Shown piece after piece: positions 1 to 5,318 of a DNA stretch of 5,318 bases. The notes under the pieces are model-generated. The model searched no databases and was not told the DNA's origin. It saw only the letters and a program-made list of their open reading frames with translations. Source of the DNA: Roseburia sp. CAG:10041_57 (GTDB lineage: Bacteria > Bacillota > Clostridia > Lachnospirales > Lachnospiraceae). Each line of letters opens with the position of its first letter. Positions within the stretch are counted from its first letter, which is position 1. The DNA lies in NCBI GenBank assembly GCA_001916965.1, contig MNTL01000020.1, positions 1 to 5,318 on the forward strand, written 5' to 3'. Both the position numbers and the translations under genes were made by a program.

Positions 1-1
1 G

Positions 2-301
2 AAGAAGCTGAAGGCTGCGTTAAAGCATCAGGAGAAGCGGTATGCAGAGCTTGATATCCTTCTTAAAAAAGTGTATGAGGACAATGCCCTTGGCAGACTA
101 CCTGCCTATATCATCCCAACCACATCGAAACACAGGAGAGAGATTTCTTCCGGAGAAAAAAGAGATGTGGGAAAGACAGTCGGAGCGGTAAGCGCAGAAT
201 GTCTTTCGGAAGTCTGCTGTGTTTTTTACAGCAGGCTGACAGATGGGATGATGTGCTCTGCCTGCGGAGAATTTCTTAACAATGGCTGCGGTACAGCTTA
301 A
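2..301 (+). pseudogene. Degenerate C-terminal remnant of a large serine recombinase
   Basis: The frame starting at base 2 is open from the window edge to a TAA at 299-301. Its first 34 codons (2-103) read like the coiled-coil stretch in the C-terminal half of large serine recombinases of Clostridia mobile elements: a basic helix, then AELDILLKKVYEDNALGRLP. In intact relatives this is followed by a DER-type motif and a long helical tail. Here the reading after base 103 (AYIIPTTSKHRR and on) no longer resembles the family. Frame 1 from about base 109 gives YHPNHIETQE, a faint echo of the expected continuation, so a small indel near 104 is likely. The catalytic N-terminal domain lies beyond the window start. 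Such recombinases integrate and excise mobile elements; this copy is probably inactive, or only its decayed end is present. Family assignment is from recalled motif similarity. Confidence 0.55.
211..237 (+). other. Ten-bp hairpin in decayed region
   Basis: Bases 211-220 pair with 228-237 (nine Watson-Crick pairs and one G-T) around a 7-nt loop, GTTTTTT. No T tract follows on the + strand, so it is not a standard terminator. It may be a leftover regulatory or transfer-related structure of the mobile element, or chance. No function can be assigned. Confidence 0.35.
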
Positions 302-478
302 AAGCGGCAGCATATGGCAATGATAATGTGGCGGAATGTAGCCGGAATTACAGATATGGCTATATCCATACAAAAAAGTGGAGCCACAGCCAAAGAAAGA
401 GAGTGTGTTCACAGTGAAGGGCTATATCATCCGGCAGATGTGAAGCCGTATGGATATAAAAACAGAATAACAGGATGC
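302..478. other. Non-coding, no recognisable gene
   Basis: Together with 104-301, this leaves about 445 bases before the mobilization gene without a convincing gene. The one plus-strand open frame here (314-571) lacks a good ribosome binding site, gives a protein of no recognisable character and runs out of frame into the start of the mobilization gene. The stretch is where an origin of transfer or relaxosome binding sites might lie, next to the RHH/relaxase gene. I looked for a conserved nic-like motif and could not identify one. Confidence 0.5.
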
Positions 479-519
479 AGAAAGCAGATATGTGGTGTAT
501 GTCATGTGTCTGCTTTTTT
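479..519 (+). terminator. Probable intrinsic terminator before the mobilization gene
   Basis: AAAGCAGA at 481-488 pairs with TCTGCTTT at 509-516, extendable by one or two weaker pairs outward, and the 3' arm runs into six T residues at 514-519. The loop is long, about 20 nt, which makes the call less certain. It would stop transcription from the decayed recombinase region about 30 bases before the next start codon. Confidence 0.45.
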
Positions 520-537
520 GCGTAATACAGACGGAAT

Positions 538-542
538 GGAGG
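538..542 (+). promoter_or_regulatory. Ribosome binding site fixing the mobilization gene start
   Basis: GGAGG sits 6 nt before the ATG at 549. It argues against the longer in-frame start at 492, which has no comparable site and would add 19 residues read through the putative terminator. Confidence 0.75.
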
Positions 543-548
543 CGTTTT

Positions 549-1928
549 ATGGCAAACAGGGCAAGGGATGAGGTTATCTACATTCGAGGGGATGAAGCAT
601 TAAAAAAGAGATTTGACAGGATAAAGGAAGCAAGCGGATATAAGGGAAATGCGGATTTTTTGAATTATCTTCTTGATGTATATGACGGAAAGCGTGTGGA
701 TGGTGTGACGTTAAAGGATATCCGGGAGCTACTGGCACAGAAGCTTTCGATATCCTTTCACCCGGAGGATAATGACAGACTGACCTATGAGCAGGCATAT
801 AAAATAGCAGAGGATTTTGCGAGGGAGTTCTTCTGTTCAAAAGGATATGAGGTATTGTTTGCAGTGCATACAGATACAGCACATACACATGTGCATTTTC
901 TGGTGAGCAACTGCAATGTGAAAGATGGAAAGTCCTTCAGACGGGGACCGGCAGAGCTGAAGGAAATGTGCAGATATTTCGGGGAACAGTGCAGGAAGCG
1001 TGGACTGGTTCATTCGTATCGTGACAGCTATTATGTAAAGGATAAAGACAGGGAGCGCCAGAGCTTCGCAGAATATCAGATGAAAAAGCGTGATAAGCTG
1101 TCGTTTCGGGAAGAAATAAAGGTGCTTCTGCGAAATGCCATGAACAGACCGGAGAATAAGACTTTGCAGGATGTGATTGATTATGCGAAGGTGTATTATC
1201 TGATGGATGTTTGGCTCCGGGGCAATACCATATCCTATGCCCTGAAATACAGGACGGATAAAAAAGGAAAGCCGATGGCGGTCAGAGGGAGCAGGCTTGG
1301 TGCAAGATTTACTGTCGCAGGGATAACTGAATATCTGAAAAAGAAGGAAAAAAGCAGACTGGAGTATGAACGCATAAAGGCTGATATCGAGCAGGAATCC
1401 GGAAGATATGATGATTATGCGGAATGGGATATATCTGATGTTAAGGAAAGTGTCGGTATAGATACAGCAGGGAGTGTTCAAAAGGAATATGAAAAGCCAG
1501 AAGGGGATATCAGTGTATATGAGGGCTTTGACCGGTTCTGTGAGAAAGAGAACATTCGTGATGACGAGGAGGAAGTGTTCTATGGTGCTGCGTTTGATGA
1601 ATTTAACCGGGAGTGGCAGGGAATAGCATTAGAAGAACAGACAGAACCGACTTCCCATAAAGAAGAGCAGGAGATACCACCAGATTATACGAAGATGTCC
1701 ATACAGGAGCGTGTCAGACAGCTTCCGCCGCCAACAGAGGACACGTCACAGGAGTTTGAAGCATATAAGAACAGGATGGGATATGATGCGGCTAAAATGA
1801 AGAGTATCCGTTATAAGATGAGTGTATATGATGAATTCTTAGAGGAACTGGAAGCCAGAAAGAAATACCATGGAACGAAAGCGTATGGCAGACAGAGCAC
1901 AAGGAAGCGTGACAGAGGGGAAAGGTAA
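549..1928 (+). CDS. Chimeric mobilization protein: RHH-like N-terminus joined to a relaxase lacking its catalytic N-terminus
   Basis: 459 residues. Residues 8-46 have a ribbon-helix-helix pattern (strand VIYIR, helix about 15-30, GNADFLNYLLDVY helix), as in relaxosome accessory proteins that bind oriT. From about residue 66 the text becomes a MobA/VirD2-type relaxase: SISFHP, the TYEQAYKIAEDFA helix, then the metal-binding motif III HTDTAHTHVH with H107, D109, H112, H114 and H116. Residues 185-262 continue as the conserved post-nuclease region (GKPMAVRGSRLG). The acidic tail ends in helices and a basic RKRDRGER. The relaxase N-terminus with the nicking tyrosine (motif I) and motif II is missing, so nicking at oriT is not expected from this product. 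In known elements the accessory protein and relaxase are separate neighbouring genes, so this looks like an in-frame deletion or artificial join at codons 65-66, where an AAGCTT site lies (741-746). Good upstream GGAGG. Confidence 0.8.
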   Translation: MANRARDEVIYIRGDEALKKRFDRIKEASGYKGNADFLNYLLDVYDGKRVDGVTLKDIRELLAQKLSISFHPEDNDRLTYEQAYKIAEDFAREFFCSKGYEVLFAVHTDTAHTHVHFLVSNCNVKDGKSFRRGPAELKEMCRYFGEQCRKRGLVHSYRDSYYVKDKDRERQSFAEYQMKKRDKLSFREEIKVLLRNAMNRPENKTLQDVIDYAKVYYLMDVWLRGNTISYALKYRTDKKGKPMAVRGSRLGARFTVAGITEYLKKKEKSRLEYERIKADIEQESGRYDDYAEWDISDVKESVGIDTAGSVQKEYEKPEGDISVYEGFDRFCEKENIRDDEEEVFYGAAFDEFNREWQGIALEEQTEPTSHKEEQEIPPDYTKMSIQERVRQLPPPTEDTSQEFEAYKNRMGYDAAKMKSIRYKMSVYDEFLEELEARKKYHGTKAYGRQSTRKRDRGER

Positions 1929-1936
1929 AAATAATT

Positions 1937-1967
1937 TTGATGATCATACCATATCGGCAATTATAAA
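1937..1967 (+). promoter_or_regulatory. Candidate promoter for the two-component operon
   Basis: TTGATG (1937-1942, four of six matches to TTGACA) and TATAAA (1962-1967) are separated by 19 bp, a long spacer. The left arm of the 17-bp inverted repeat fills that spacer almost exactly and the TATAAA lies in the hairpin loop, so a protein bound to the repeat would block or remodel the promoter. The long spacer and AT-rich context keep confidence low. Confidence 0.3.
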
Positions 1968-1987
1968 AAGTGCCGATATGGTATGAT
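1943..1987. repeat. Perfect 17-bp inverted repeat with 11-bp centre
   Basis: Bases 1943-1959 (ATCATACCATATCGGCA) are the exact reverse complement of 1971-1987, around an AT-rich 11-nt centre. There is no T tract on the + strand, so it is a poor terminator for the mobilization gene. On the - strand the bases after it are AT-rich with short T runs. It lies 35 bp before the response-regulator start and could be an operator, an mRNA leader hairpin or a bidirectional terminator. Confidence 0.85.
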
Positions 1988-2007
1988 AGAAAAACAAAAG
2001 TTATTAC

Positions 2008-2025
2008 AGGGAGGAGATTGGATTG
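2008..2025 (+). promoter_or_regulatory. Strong ribosome binding site driving a TTG start
   Basis: AGGGAGGAG (2008-2016) lies 6 nt before TTG at 2023. No ATG or GTG in the right frame lies nearby, and the TTG start gives the exact N-terminus expected of a receiver domain (strand LEVVICDDD). The strong site probably offsets the weak codon. Confidence 0.8.
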
Positions 2026-2763
2026 TTAGAAGTAGTGATATGTGATGATGATAAGGAAGATCTTGACAAAGCGACGCTGATGCTAGATAAGATTCTTTCA
2101 GAATATCAGGTTCAGTATCAGATACGGTCGTTTCTGTCGGCGAATGAGCTGCTGAACAGTAATGACAAGATTGATATCGGAATACTGGATATTTCCATGG
2201 AAGAACTGGGCGGAATTACGCTCGGAAGAAAGCTGAAAGAAAAAAAGCATGATATAAAAATTATATACATCACCAGTTATGAAGAATACATGGCACAGGC
2301 GATTAATAAGGTACATGCGTTTTCTTTTCTGTGTAAACCGATCAATGAAGAAGAAATGAAAACGCAGATTATGGAAATTCTGGGGCAGGAGAAATATCCG
2401 GAAATAGAAAAGGAATTTGAAATACTAGATGAATCAGGAACAAAAGCAGGTTGTGTTTGTTTGAAATTAAACGAGATATTATATTTTGAGTACATAAAAA
2501 GATCCAGAAAAGCAGCAATTATTATGGAAGATTGCAGATATGAATGTGAATGTACATTTGAAAATCTTGTGGAAGAATTACATCCATATGATTTTGCGGT
2601 AAATCACAGAGGCTGTCTTATAAATGTGAGACATATTGAGAAGATACAGGGATTTCATATTTATCTGGACAATGGGAAAGAACTGTCCCTTGCACAAAAA
2701 AGAAGCTCTGATTTTCGGGAAGAAATGAATAAATTTTTGCAGAAAACCCAGAGGAGAGAATAG
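2023..2763 (+). CDS. AgrA/LytTR-family response regulator
   Basis: 246 residues, cytoplasmic DNA-binding regulator. Residues 2-120 form a receiver domain: acidic cluster D8-D9-D10, phospho-acceptor D56 in GILDISME, T84/S85 after IIYI, and conserved K105-P106. Residues about 143-240 are a LytTR DNA-binding domain, seen in LNEILYFEYIKRSRKAAII, FAVNHRGCLINVRHIEKI and the DNG-x-ELSLAQKR strand. The length matches AgrA-type regulators. A TTG start is used with a strong binding site. It is followed after 3 bp by its kinase gene, so the two form one transcript. LytTR proteins generally bind paired direct repeats about two helical turns apart; such a pair lies at 4091-4126. Autoregulation through the inverted repeat upstream is possible but unproven. 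The family call is firm; the regulon is inferred. Confidence 0.93.
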   Translation: MLEVVICDDDKEDLDKATLMLDKILSEYQVQYQIRSFLSANELLNSNDKIDIGILDISMEELGGITLGRKLKEKKHDIKIIYITSYEEYMAQAINKVHAFSFLCKPINEEEMKTQIMEILGQEKYPEIEKEFEILDESGTKAGCVCLKLNEILYFEYIKRSRKAAIIMEDCRYECECTFENLVEELHPYDFAVNHRGCLINVRHIEKIQGFHIYLDNGKELSLAQKRSSDFREEMNKFLQKTQRRE

Positions 2764-2766
2764 AAG

Positions 2767-4059
2767 ATGGATAAGATTTTACTTGTGATATGTAATGGAC
2801 TTTCCTGTTTTATTATCTGTACAATTCTTTTTCAATTTATGAATGAAAGATATAAGAAAAGTTACAGCAATAGAACTTTGTATATAGCGGCAGAGATAGC
2901 GATGGGAATTACTGCATTTTACATAAATATGCTGAACTTTGCAATATTGAATCTGCTGATATGGTTTGTTGGAGTTGGTGTAACGGTATATTTTCTGTAT
3001 TACGAAGATGCAGACAGACCAATCCGCAGAATTACTGAGAGTGAAGTACTGGTTTTATGTATGTCTGTATGTGAAACGCTGGGAGTGCTTCTGTTACACT
3101 GTTTTTTGCAGATTGGTGGAATTTTAAATATTGATGTTGTCATGCAATATTGTCTGGAAGTGGCATTTTCAAAGATAGTGCTGATTTTCCTATACTATGT
3201 TTTGATAAACAGATTGATAAAAAGGACAGAGGCAGCCTGTTCCAGAGAACAATATATCATATATGGAATCATGTTTTTTTACAGTCTGGTCAATATGCTT
3301 GTGATTGTGCAGAATTTTAGGGATGGGCAGAAAAGCTATCTGTCAGCGGTAAATATGGGGTGCATCGTTTTAGCTGACCTGTATCTTTTGTATTATGTCA
3401 AAATGGCAGACGAAAAGAAACACTATGAAAACCGCGTAAAGGCATTGGAGCAACAGGCAAAAATGCAGTATGAGTATTATCTGGCACAGACTGAAAAATA
3501 TAATCAGACAATACGGATATTACATGATGTGGATAAGCATATCAGGGCTATCGAGAATTTGTATGGAACAGAGAGGGAGCATACGGCTGGCGAATATGCA
3601 GAGGCAATCAGAAGTACACTGGCACCACTGATTCCTATGTCTTACACAGAGAATCCGATATTGAACATTCTGCTGACAGATAAAAATGCTGTCATGCAGG
3701 AGAAAGGGATACATTCGGACATTAAGATAGACAATGTAGAATTATCTTACATAGAGCCGATAGACATAACAACTATTTTCGGAAATCTGCTGGACAATGC
3801 GATTGAAGCTGCTGCAAATGTTGACGGAGAAAAATACATTTTTATTAAAATCAGTGCCTATCATAAGATGACGGTAGTTCATATAGAAAACAGTTGTGGA
3901 AATGTAAAATGGAAAAAACGTATGCCGGTATCAGATAAGGGAAAAGGCAGGGGGATAGGACTCTTAAATGTGAAACAGAGCATAGATAAGTATGATGGGA
4001 ATTTACAATTAAAACAGGATGGAAACAAATTTGTAGCAGATTTGTTTCTGAATTCGTAA
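2767..4059 (+). CDS. AgrC-like sensor histidine kinase (HPK10 type)
   Basis: 430 residues. The first 211 are hydrophobic, with about six or seven membrane spans (approximately 4-24, 37-56, 58-79, 92-116, 131-150, 163-182, 191-211). A coiled helix at 213-247 leads into the dimerization and phosphorylation box RILHDVDKHIRAI with H253. The ATP-binding domain follows: N box GNLLDNAIEAA (N340, N344) and G box KGKGRGIGLLN (392-401), then NVKQSIDKYDGN. This is the architecture of AgrC-type peptide-sensing kinases that lack a canonical PAS or HAMP domain. The gene starts 3 bp after the response regulator, with GAGGAG at 2751-2756 inside the end of that gene. No agrB (peptide processing) or agrD (peptide precursor) is visible in the window, so the ligand is unknown and may be encoded elsewhere. 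The stop codon overlaps the first bases of the terminator stem. Confidence 0.93.
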   Translation: MDKILLVICNGLSCFIICTILFQFMNERYKKSYSNRTLYIAAEIAMGITAFYINMLNFAILNLLIWFVGVGVTVYFLYYEDADRPIRRITESEVLVLCMSVCETLGVLLLHCFLQIGGILNIDVVMQYCLEVAFSKIVLIFLYYVLINRLIKRTEAACSREQYIIYGIMFFYSLVNMLVIVQNFRDGQKSYLSAVNMGCIVLADLYLLYYVKMADEKKHYENRVKALEQQAKMQYEYYLAQTEKYNQTIRILHDVDKHIRAIENLYGTEREHTAGEYAEAIRSTLAPLIPMSYTENPILNILLTDKNAVMQEKGIHSDIKIDNVELSYIEPIDITTIFGNLLDNAIEAAANVDGEKYIFIKISAYHKMTVVHIENSCGNVKWKKRMPVSDKGKGRGIGLLNVKQSIDKYDGNLQLKQDGNKFVADLFLNS

Positions 4060-4083
4060 AAAGGGCGGTTTCGTCCTTTTTTT
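4058..4083 (+). terminator. Intrinsic terminator of the two-component operon
   Basis: AAAAAGGGCG (4058-4067) pairs with CGTCCTTTTT (4072-4081), including one G-T pair, around a GTTT loop, and the T tract runs 4077-4083. The stem begins inside the kinase TAA stop. It isolates the regulator genes from the downstream operon, which therefore needs its own promoter. Confidence 0.85.
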
Positions 4084-4090
4084 GTGCTCA

Positions 4091-4126
4091 AATCGTAGTT
4101 GGTGCAAAAAAATCGTAGTTGGTGCA
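4091..4126 (+). repeat. Tandem 16-bp direct repeat, candidate LytTR box pair
   Basis: AATCGTAGTTGGTGCA occurs at 4091-4106 and identically at 4111-4126, separated by AAAA, with a 20-bp period. This is close to two helical turns, the usual arrangement of LytTR (AgrA/ComE-like) binding sites. Each copy contains GTAGTTGGT, which fits the published general LytTR consensus [TA][AC][CA]GTTN[AG][TG] at seven of nine positions, including the central GTT. The pair lies between the two-component terminator and the next operon. Repeat identity is certain; the binding role is inferred. Confidence 0.85.
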
Positions 4127-4131
4127 GAACG

Positions 4132-4170
4132 TATAAAATATGAGAAGAATAGTGCCGATGAAATTATAAA
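4132..4170 (+). promoter_or_regulatory. Candidate -10 elements for the downstream operon
   Basis: TATAAA occurs at 4132-4137 and again at 4165-4170. Neither has a convincing -35 hexamer at 17 bp, as would fit an activator-dependent promoter. The second lies 38 bp after the tandem repeats and would start transcription near 4177, which rules out the upstream ATG at 4174 and supports the ATG at 4216. The first is only 5 bp from the repeats, an arrangement better suited to repression. The choice between them is open. Confidence 0.3.
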
Positions 4171-4215
4171 AGAATGGAACATGATATAAGTCATATTAAG
4201 GATATAGGTGATATT

Positions 4216-4551
4216 ATGAATATTTTTTTTAATAGTCGAATTTATACCAATCAGTCATTCATTAATACGCTGTATGGGCAACAACGAAAAACTACAAGAA
4301 GTCAAGATGCAGGTTGCAGCGGTACAAGAGATACTTTAACGATAAGTGCATCAGGAAAGGAAAAACTTGTAAAAAATACGAAAGGAAGAACACATAATAC
4401 AAATGTTGACAAAAGTATTGATTTGAAATCCTATATAGCTTCAGCCCAAAAAACAAATCAAAAAATAATTGATAATGCAGGGACACAGATTAATGCGAAA
4501 ACAAGTGAATATATGAGTACAGGTAAGGCTTTTAGGGGAGACCAGTTATGA
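4216..4551 (+). CDS. Unrecognised small protein with DTLTIS motif, first gene of coupled pair
   Basis: 111 residues, soluble, with no signal peptide or membrane span. The N-terminus MNIFFNSRIYTNQSF is followed by a polar Gln/Lys/Arg/Ser-rich stretch, then DTLTISASGKEKL (residues 39-51), a polar linker, and a probable C-terminal helix, IDLKSYIASAQKTNQKIID, with KTSEYMSTGKAF near the end. I chose the ATG at 4216 over an in-frame ATG at 4174 for two reasons: AGGTG (4206-4210) lies 5 nt upstream, and this start places the DTLTIS motif at the same residue number as DTLSIS in the next gene. The gene ends in a 4-base ATGA overlap with the next one. The short ending after KAF may be natural, or it may mark loss of a longer tail. 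Function unknown; the D-x-[LV]-x-[IL]-S string loosely recalls a motif in FlgM-like and other Clostridia proteins, which is weak evidence. Confidence 0.7.
   Translation: MNIFFNSRIYTNQSFINTLYGQQRKTTRSQDAGCSGTRDTLTISASGKEKLVKNTKGRTHNTNVDKSIDLKSYIASAQKTNQKIIDNAGTQINAKTSEYMSTGKAFRGDQL
4534..4540 (+). promoter_or_regulatory. Ribosome binding site inside the preceding gene
   Basis: AGGGGAG lies 7 nt before the ATG at 4548 and within the last codons of the upstream gene. With the ATGA overlap this points to translational coupling and roughly matched expression of the two proteins. Confidence 0.75.
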
Positions 4552-5309
4552 AGATTTATAATAATATGAATATTACATATTCTGCAATCGAACAAAACAG
4601 CAGAAAAAATACAAAGCAAAATATTCCGGCAGATTTAGAAAAGAAAATGACACAGTACACAGATACACTTTCTATTTCAAAGACAGGGCAGGAAATCTTT
4701 AAGCATTTATCATCAGTTAGTTTTATGGATTATGTCAATCGGTTTGAAAATGAAGTAACAGAGGTATTTGCAAAGGAAGATACGACACAGGGGGTGAAGT
4801 CAGATACTTTTGAACATCATGTAAACAGAATGGCAACAGCATATAACAAAATGAAAAACAGCATTGAAGAAAAATATGCGGCACAAGATTATGAGCAAGA
4901 GTATTATGTGACGGAATCGGGCAAAATTGAGGAATTAACCAAAGAAAAAGAACTGGATATGCTAAATCAGGCATATGAAAATCACAGTAATTTTATGGCA
5001 ACTTCCACAGAAATCTGGTCAGAATTACAGGATTTTACACCATCGGTAGTTTACCATAAAGGAAGTGAACAGACAGCAAATGAACAGAACATAGGTGAGA
5101 ACCAGGAGAATACTGCAAGATCTAAAGAAAATGGGGTTATCCAAAATTCGGCATATCAGGCATTTTTATCCGCCATCCAGTCGGATAACCAGAAATTATC
5201 GCAGCAGTATTCGGGTGATTGGAAAGATTTAAGGCTAAATCTGAATGTATCAGATGGTGATCGGAAAATGCTTAATGGTATTTGGGATTATTATGCTAAT
5301 AAAAGGTAA
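4548..5309 (+). CDS. Unrecognised 253-residue soluble protein with DTLSIS motif, second gene of coupled pair
   Basis: The protein is hydrophilic, has no cysteine, signal peptide or membrane span, and is probably cytoplasmic or exported by a non-Sec route. Order of segments: N-terminal MKIYNNMNITYSAI, a polar region, DTLSISKTGQEIF (39-51), a mostly helical region SFMDYVNRFENEVTEVF (57-74), HVNRMATAYNKMKNSIEEKY (91-110), ELTKEKELDMLNQAYENHSN (129-148), EIWSELQDF (155-163), a Gln/Asn/Glu-rich linker (about 172-198), and a C-terminal block, AYQAFLSAI to IWDYYANKR (202-253). No catalytic motif is visible. It shares the N-terminal pattern with the upstream gene, overlapping it by 4 bp, so the pair probably act together or are divergent duplicates. 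The operon lies behind the candidate LytTR boxes, suggesting control by the AgrA-like regulator. I cannot name a family; a structural or secreted-effector role is no more than a guess. Confidence 0.82.
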   Translation: MKIYNNMNITYSAIEQNSRKNTKQNIPADLEKKMTQYTDTLSISKTGQEIFKHLSSVSFMDYVNRFENEVTEVFAKEDTTQGVKSDTFEHHVNRMATAYNKMKNSIEEKYAAQDYEQEYYVTESGKIEELTKEKELDMLNQAYENHSNFMATSTEIWSELQDFTPSVVYHKGSEQTANEQNIGENQENTARSKENGVIQNSAYQAFLSAIQSDNQKLSQQYSGDWKDLRLNLNVSDGDRKMLNGIWDYYANKR

Positions 5310-5318
5310 TGAAAGCTT
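5309..5318 (+). CDS. Possible start of a third operon gene, cut by window end
   Basis: The TAA stop of the previous gene shares its last base with an ATG (5309-5311), reading Met-Lys-Ala before the window ends. The overlap resembles the coupling of the previous pair, but the only upstream purine run, AAAAGG at 5301-5306, is just 2 nt away. Three codons are too few to support more. Confidence 0.25.

Noticed and set aside
98..412. Minus-strand open frame opposite the recombinase remnant
   Set aside because: No ribosome binding site or family resemblance; it looks like a chance frame in decayed DNA.
492..548. Upstream in-frame ATG giving a 19-residue longer mobilization protein
   Set aside because: No ribosome binding site precedes it and part of the extension is encoded by the terminator T tract; GGAGG six bases before 549 fits far better.
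314..571. Plus-strand open frame of 85 codons before the mobilization gene
   Set aside because: It has no good ribosome binding site, crosses the putative terminator, overlaps the mobilization start out of frame, and yields no recognisable protein.
837..1481. Long open frame on the - strand (214 codons) inside the mobilization gene
   Set aside because: It lies fully opposite a gene with clear relaxase motifs, has no ribosome binding site I can see, and its composition is that of a reverse-strand shadow.
4091..4126. Tandem repeats as a CRISPR array or attachment site
   Set aside because: Only two copies with a 4-nt spacer, far too short for CRISPR; no recombinase lies beside them and no distant third copy was seen.
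4174..4215. Upstream in-frame ATG for the first unknown gene
   Set aside because: Weak binding site, possible overlap with the transcription start, and it breaks the positional match of the DTL[S/T]IS motif with the next gene.
4735..4974. Minus-strand open frame inside the 253-residue gene
   Set aside because: It is opposite a well-supported coupled gene and shows no independent start signal.

Overview
The window looks like a Clostridia genome, most likely Lachnospiraceae or a close gut or rumen relative. The reasons are strong AGGAGG-type ribosome binding sites, an AgrC/AgrA-like regulator pair, and relaxase and serine-recombinase remnants of the kind found in Clostridia integrative elements. 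This is judged from sequence character alone; no species can be named. All credible genes lie on the + strand.

Layout. (1) Positions 1-548 are degraded mobile-element DNA. They hold the tail of a serine recombinase that loses its family resemblance near position 103, then non-coding sequence with two hairpins, one of them a probable terminator. (2) Positions 549-1928 encode a mobilization protein: a ribbon-helix-helix-like N-terminus joined directly to a relaxase that lacks its N-terminal catalytic-tyrosine segment. The junction falls on a HindIII site, and the window ends exactly on another, so a cloning or assembly join is a serious possibility. (3) Positions 1929-2022 hold a perfect 17-bp inverted repeat with a possible promoter inside it. 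(4) Positions 2023-4059 are a two-gene operon: a LytTR response regulator (TTG start) and an AgrC-like membrane histidine kinase, closed by an intrinsic terminator. No AgrB- or AgrD-like gene is visible. (5) Positions 4084-4215 are a regulatory gap with two tandem 16-bp repeats, candidate LytTR binding boxes, and AT-rich -10-like sequences. (6) Positions 4216-5309 are two translationally coupled genes for soluble proteins I do not recognise. Both carry DTL[S/T]ISxxGxE at exactly residues 39-49. A third gene may begin at 5309, at the window edge.

Working model (inference): the kinase senses an extracellular signal, probably a peptide made elsewhere, and phosphorylates the LytTR regulator. The regulator may bind the tandem repeats after the terminator and control the downstream operon. 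That operon, with its shared N-terminal motif, is the best candidate here for an undescribed system. The mobilization genes upstream suggest the whole cassette sits in, or next to, a decayed integrative or mobilizable element.
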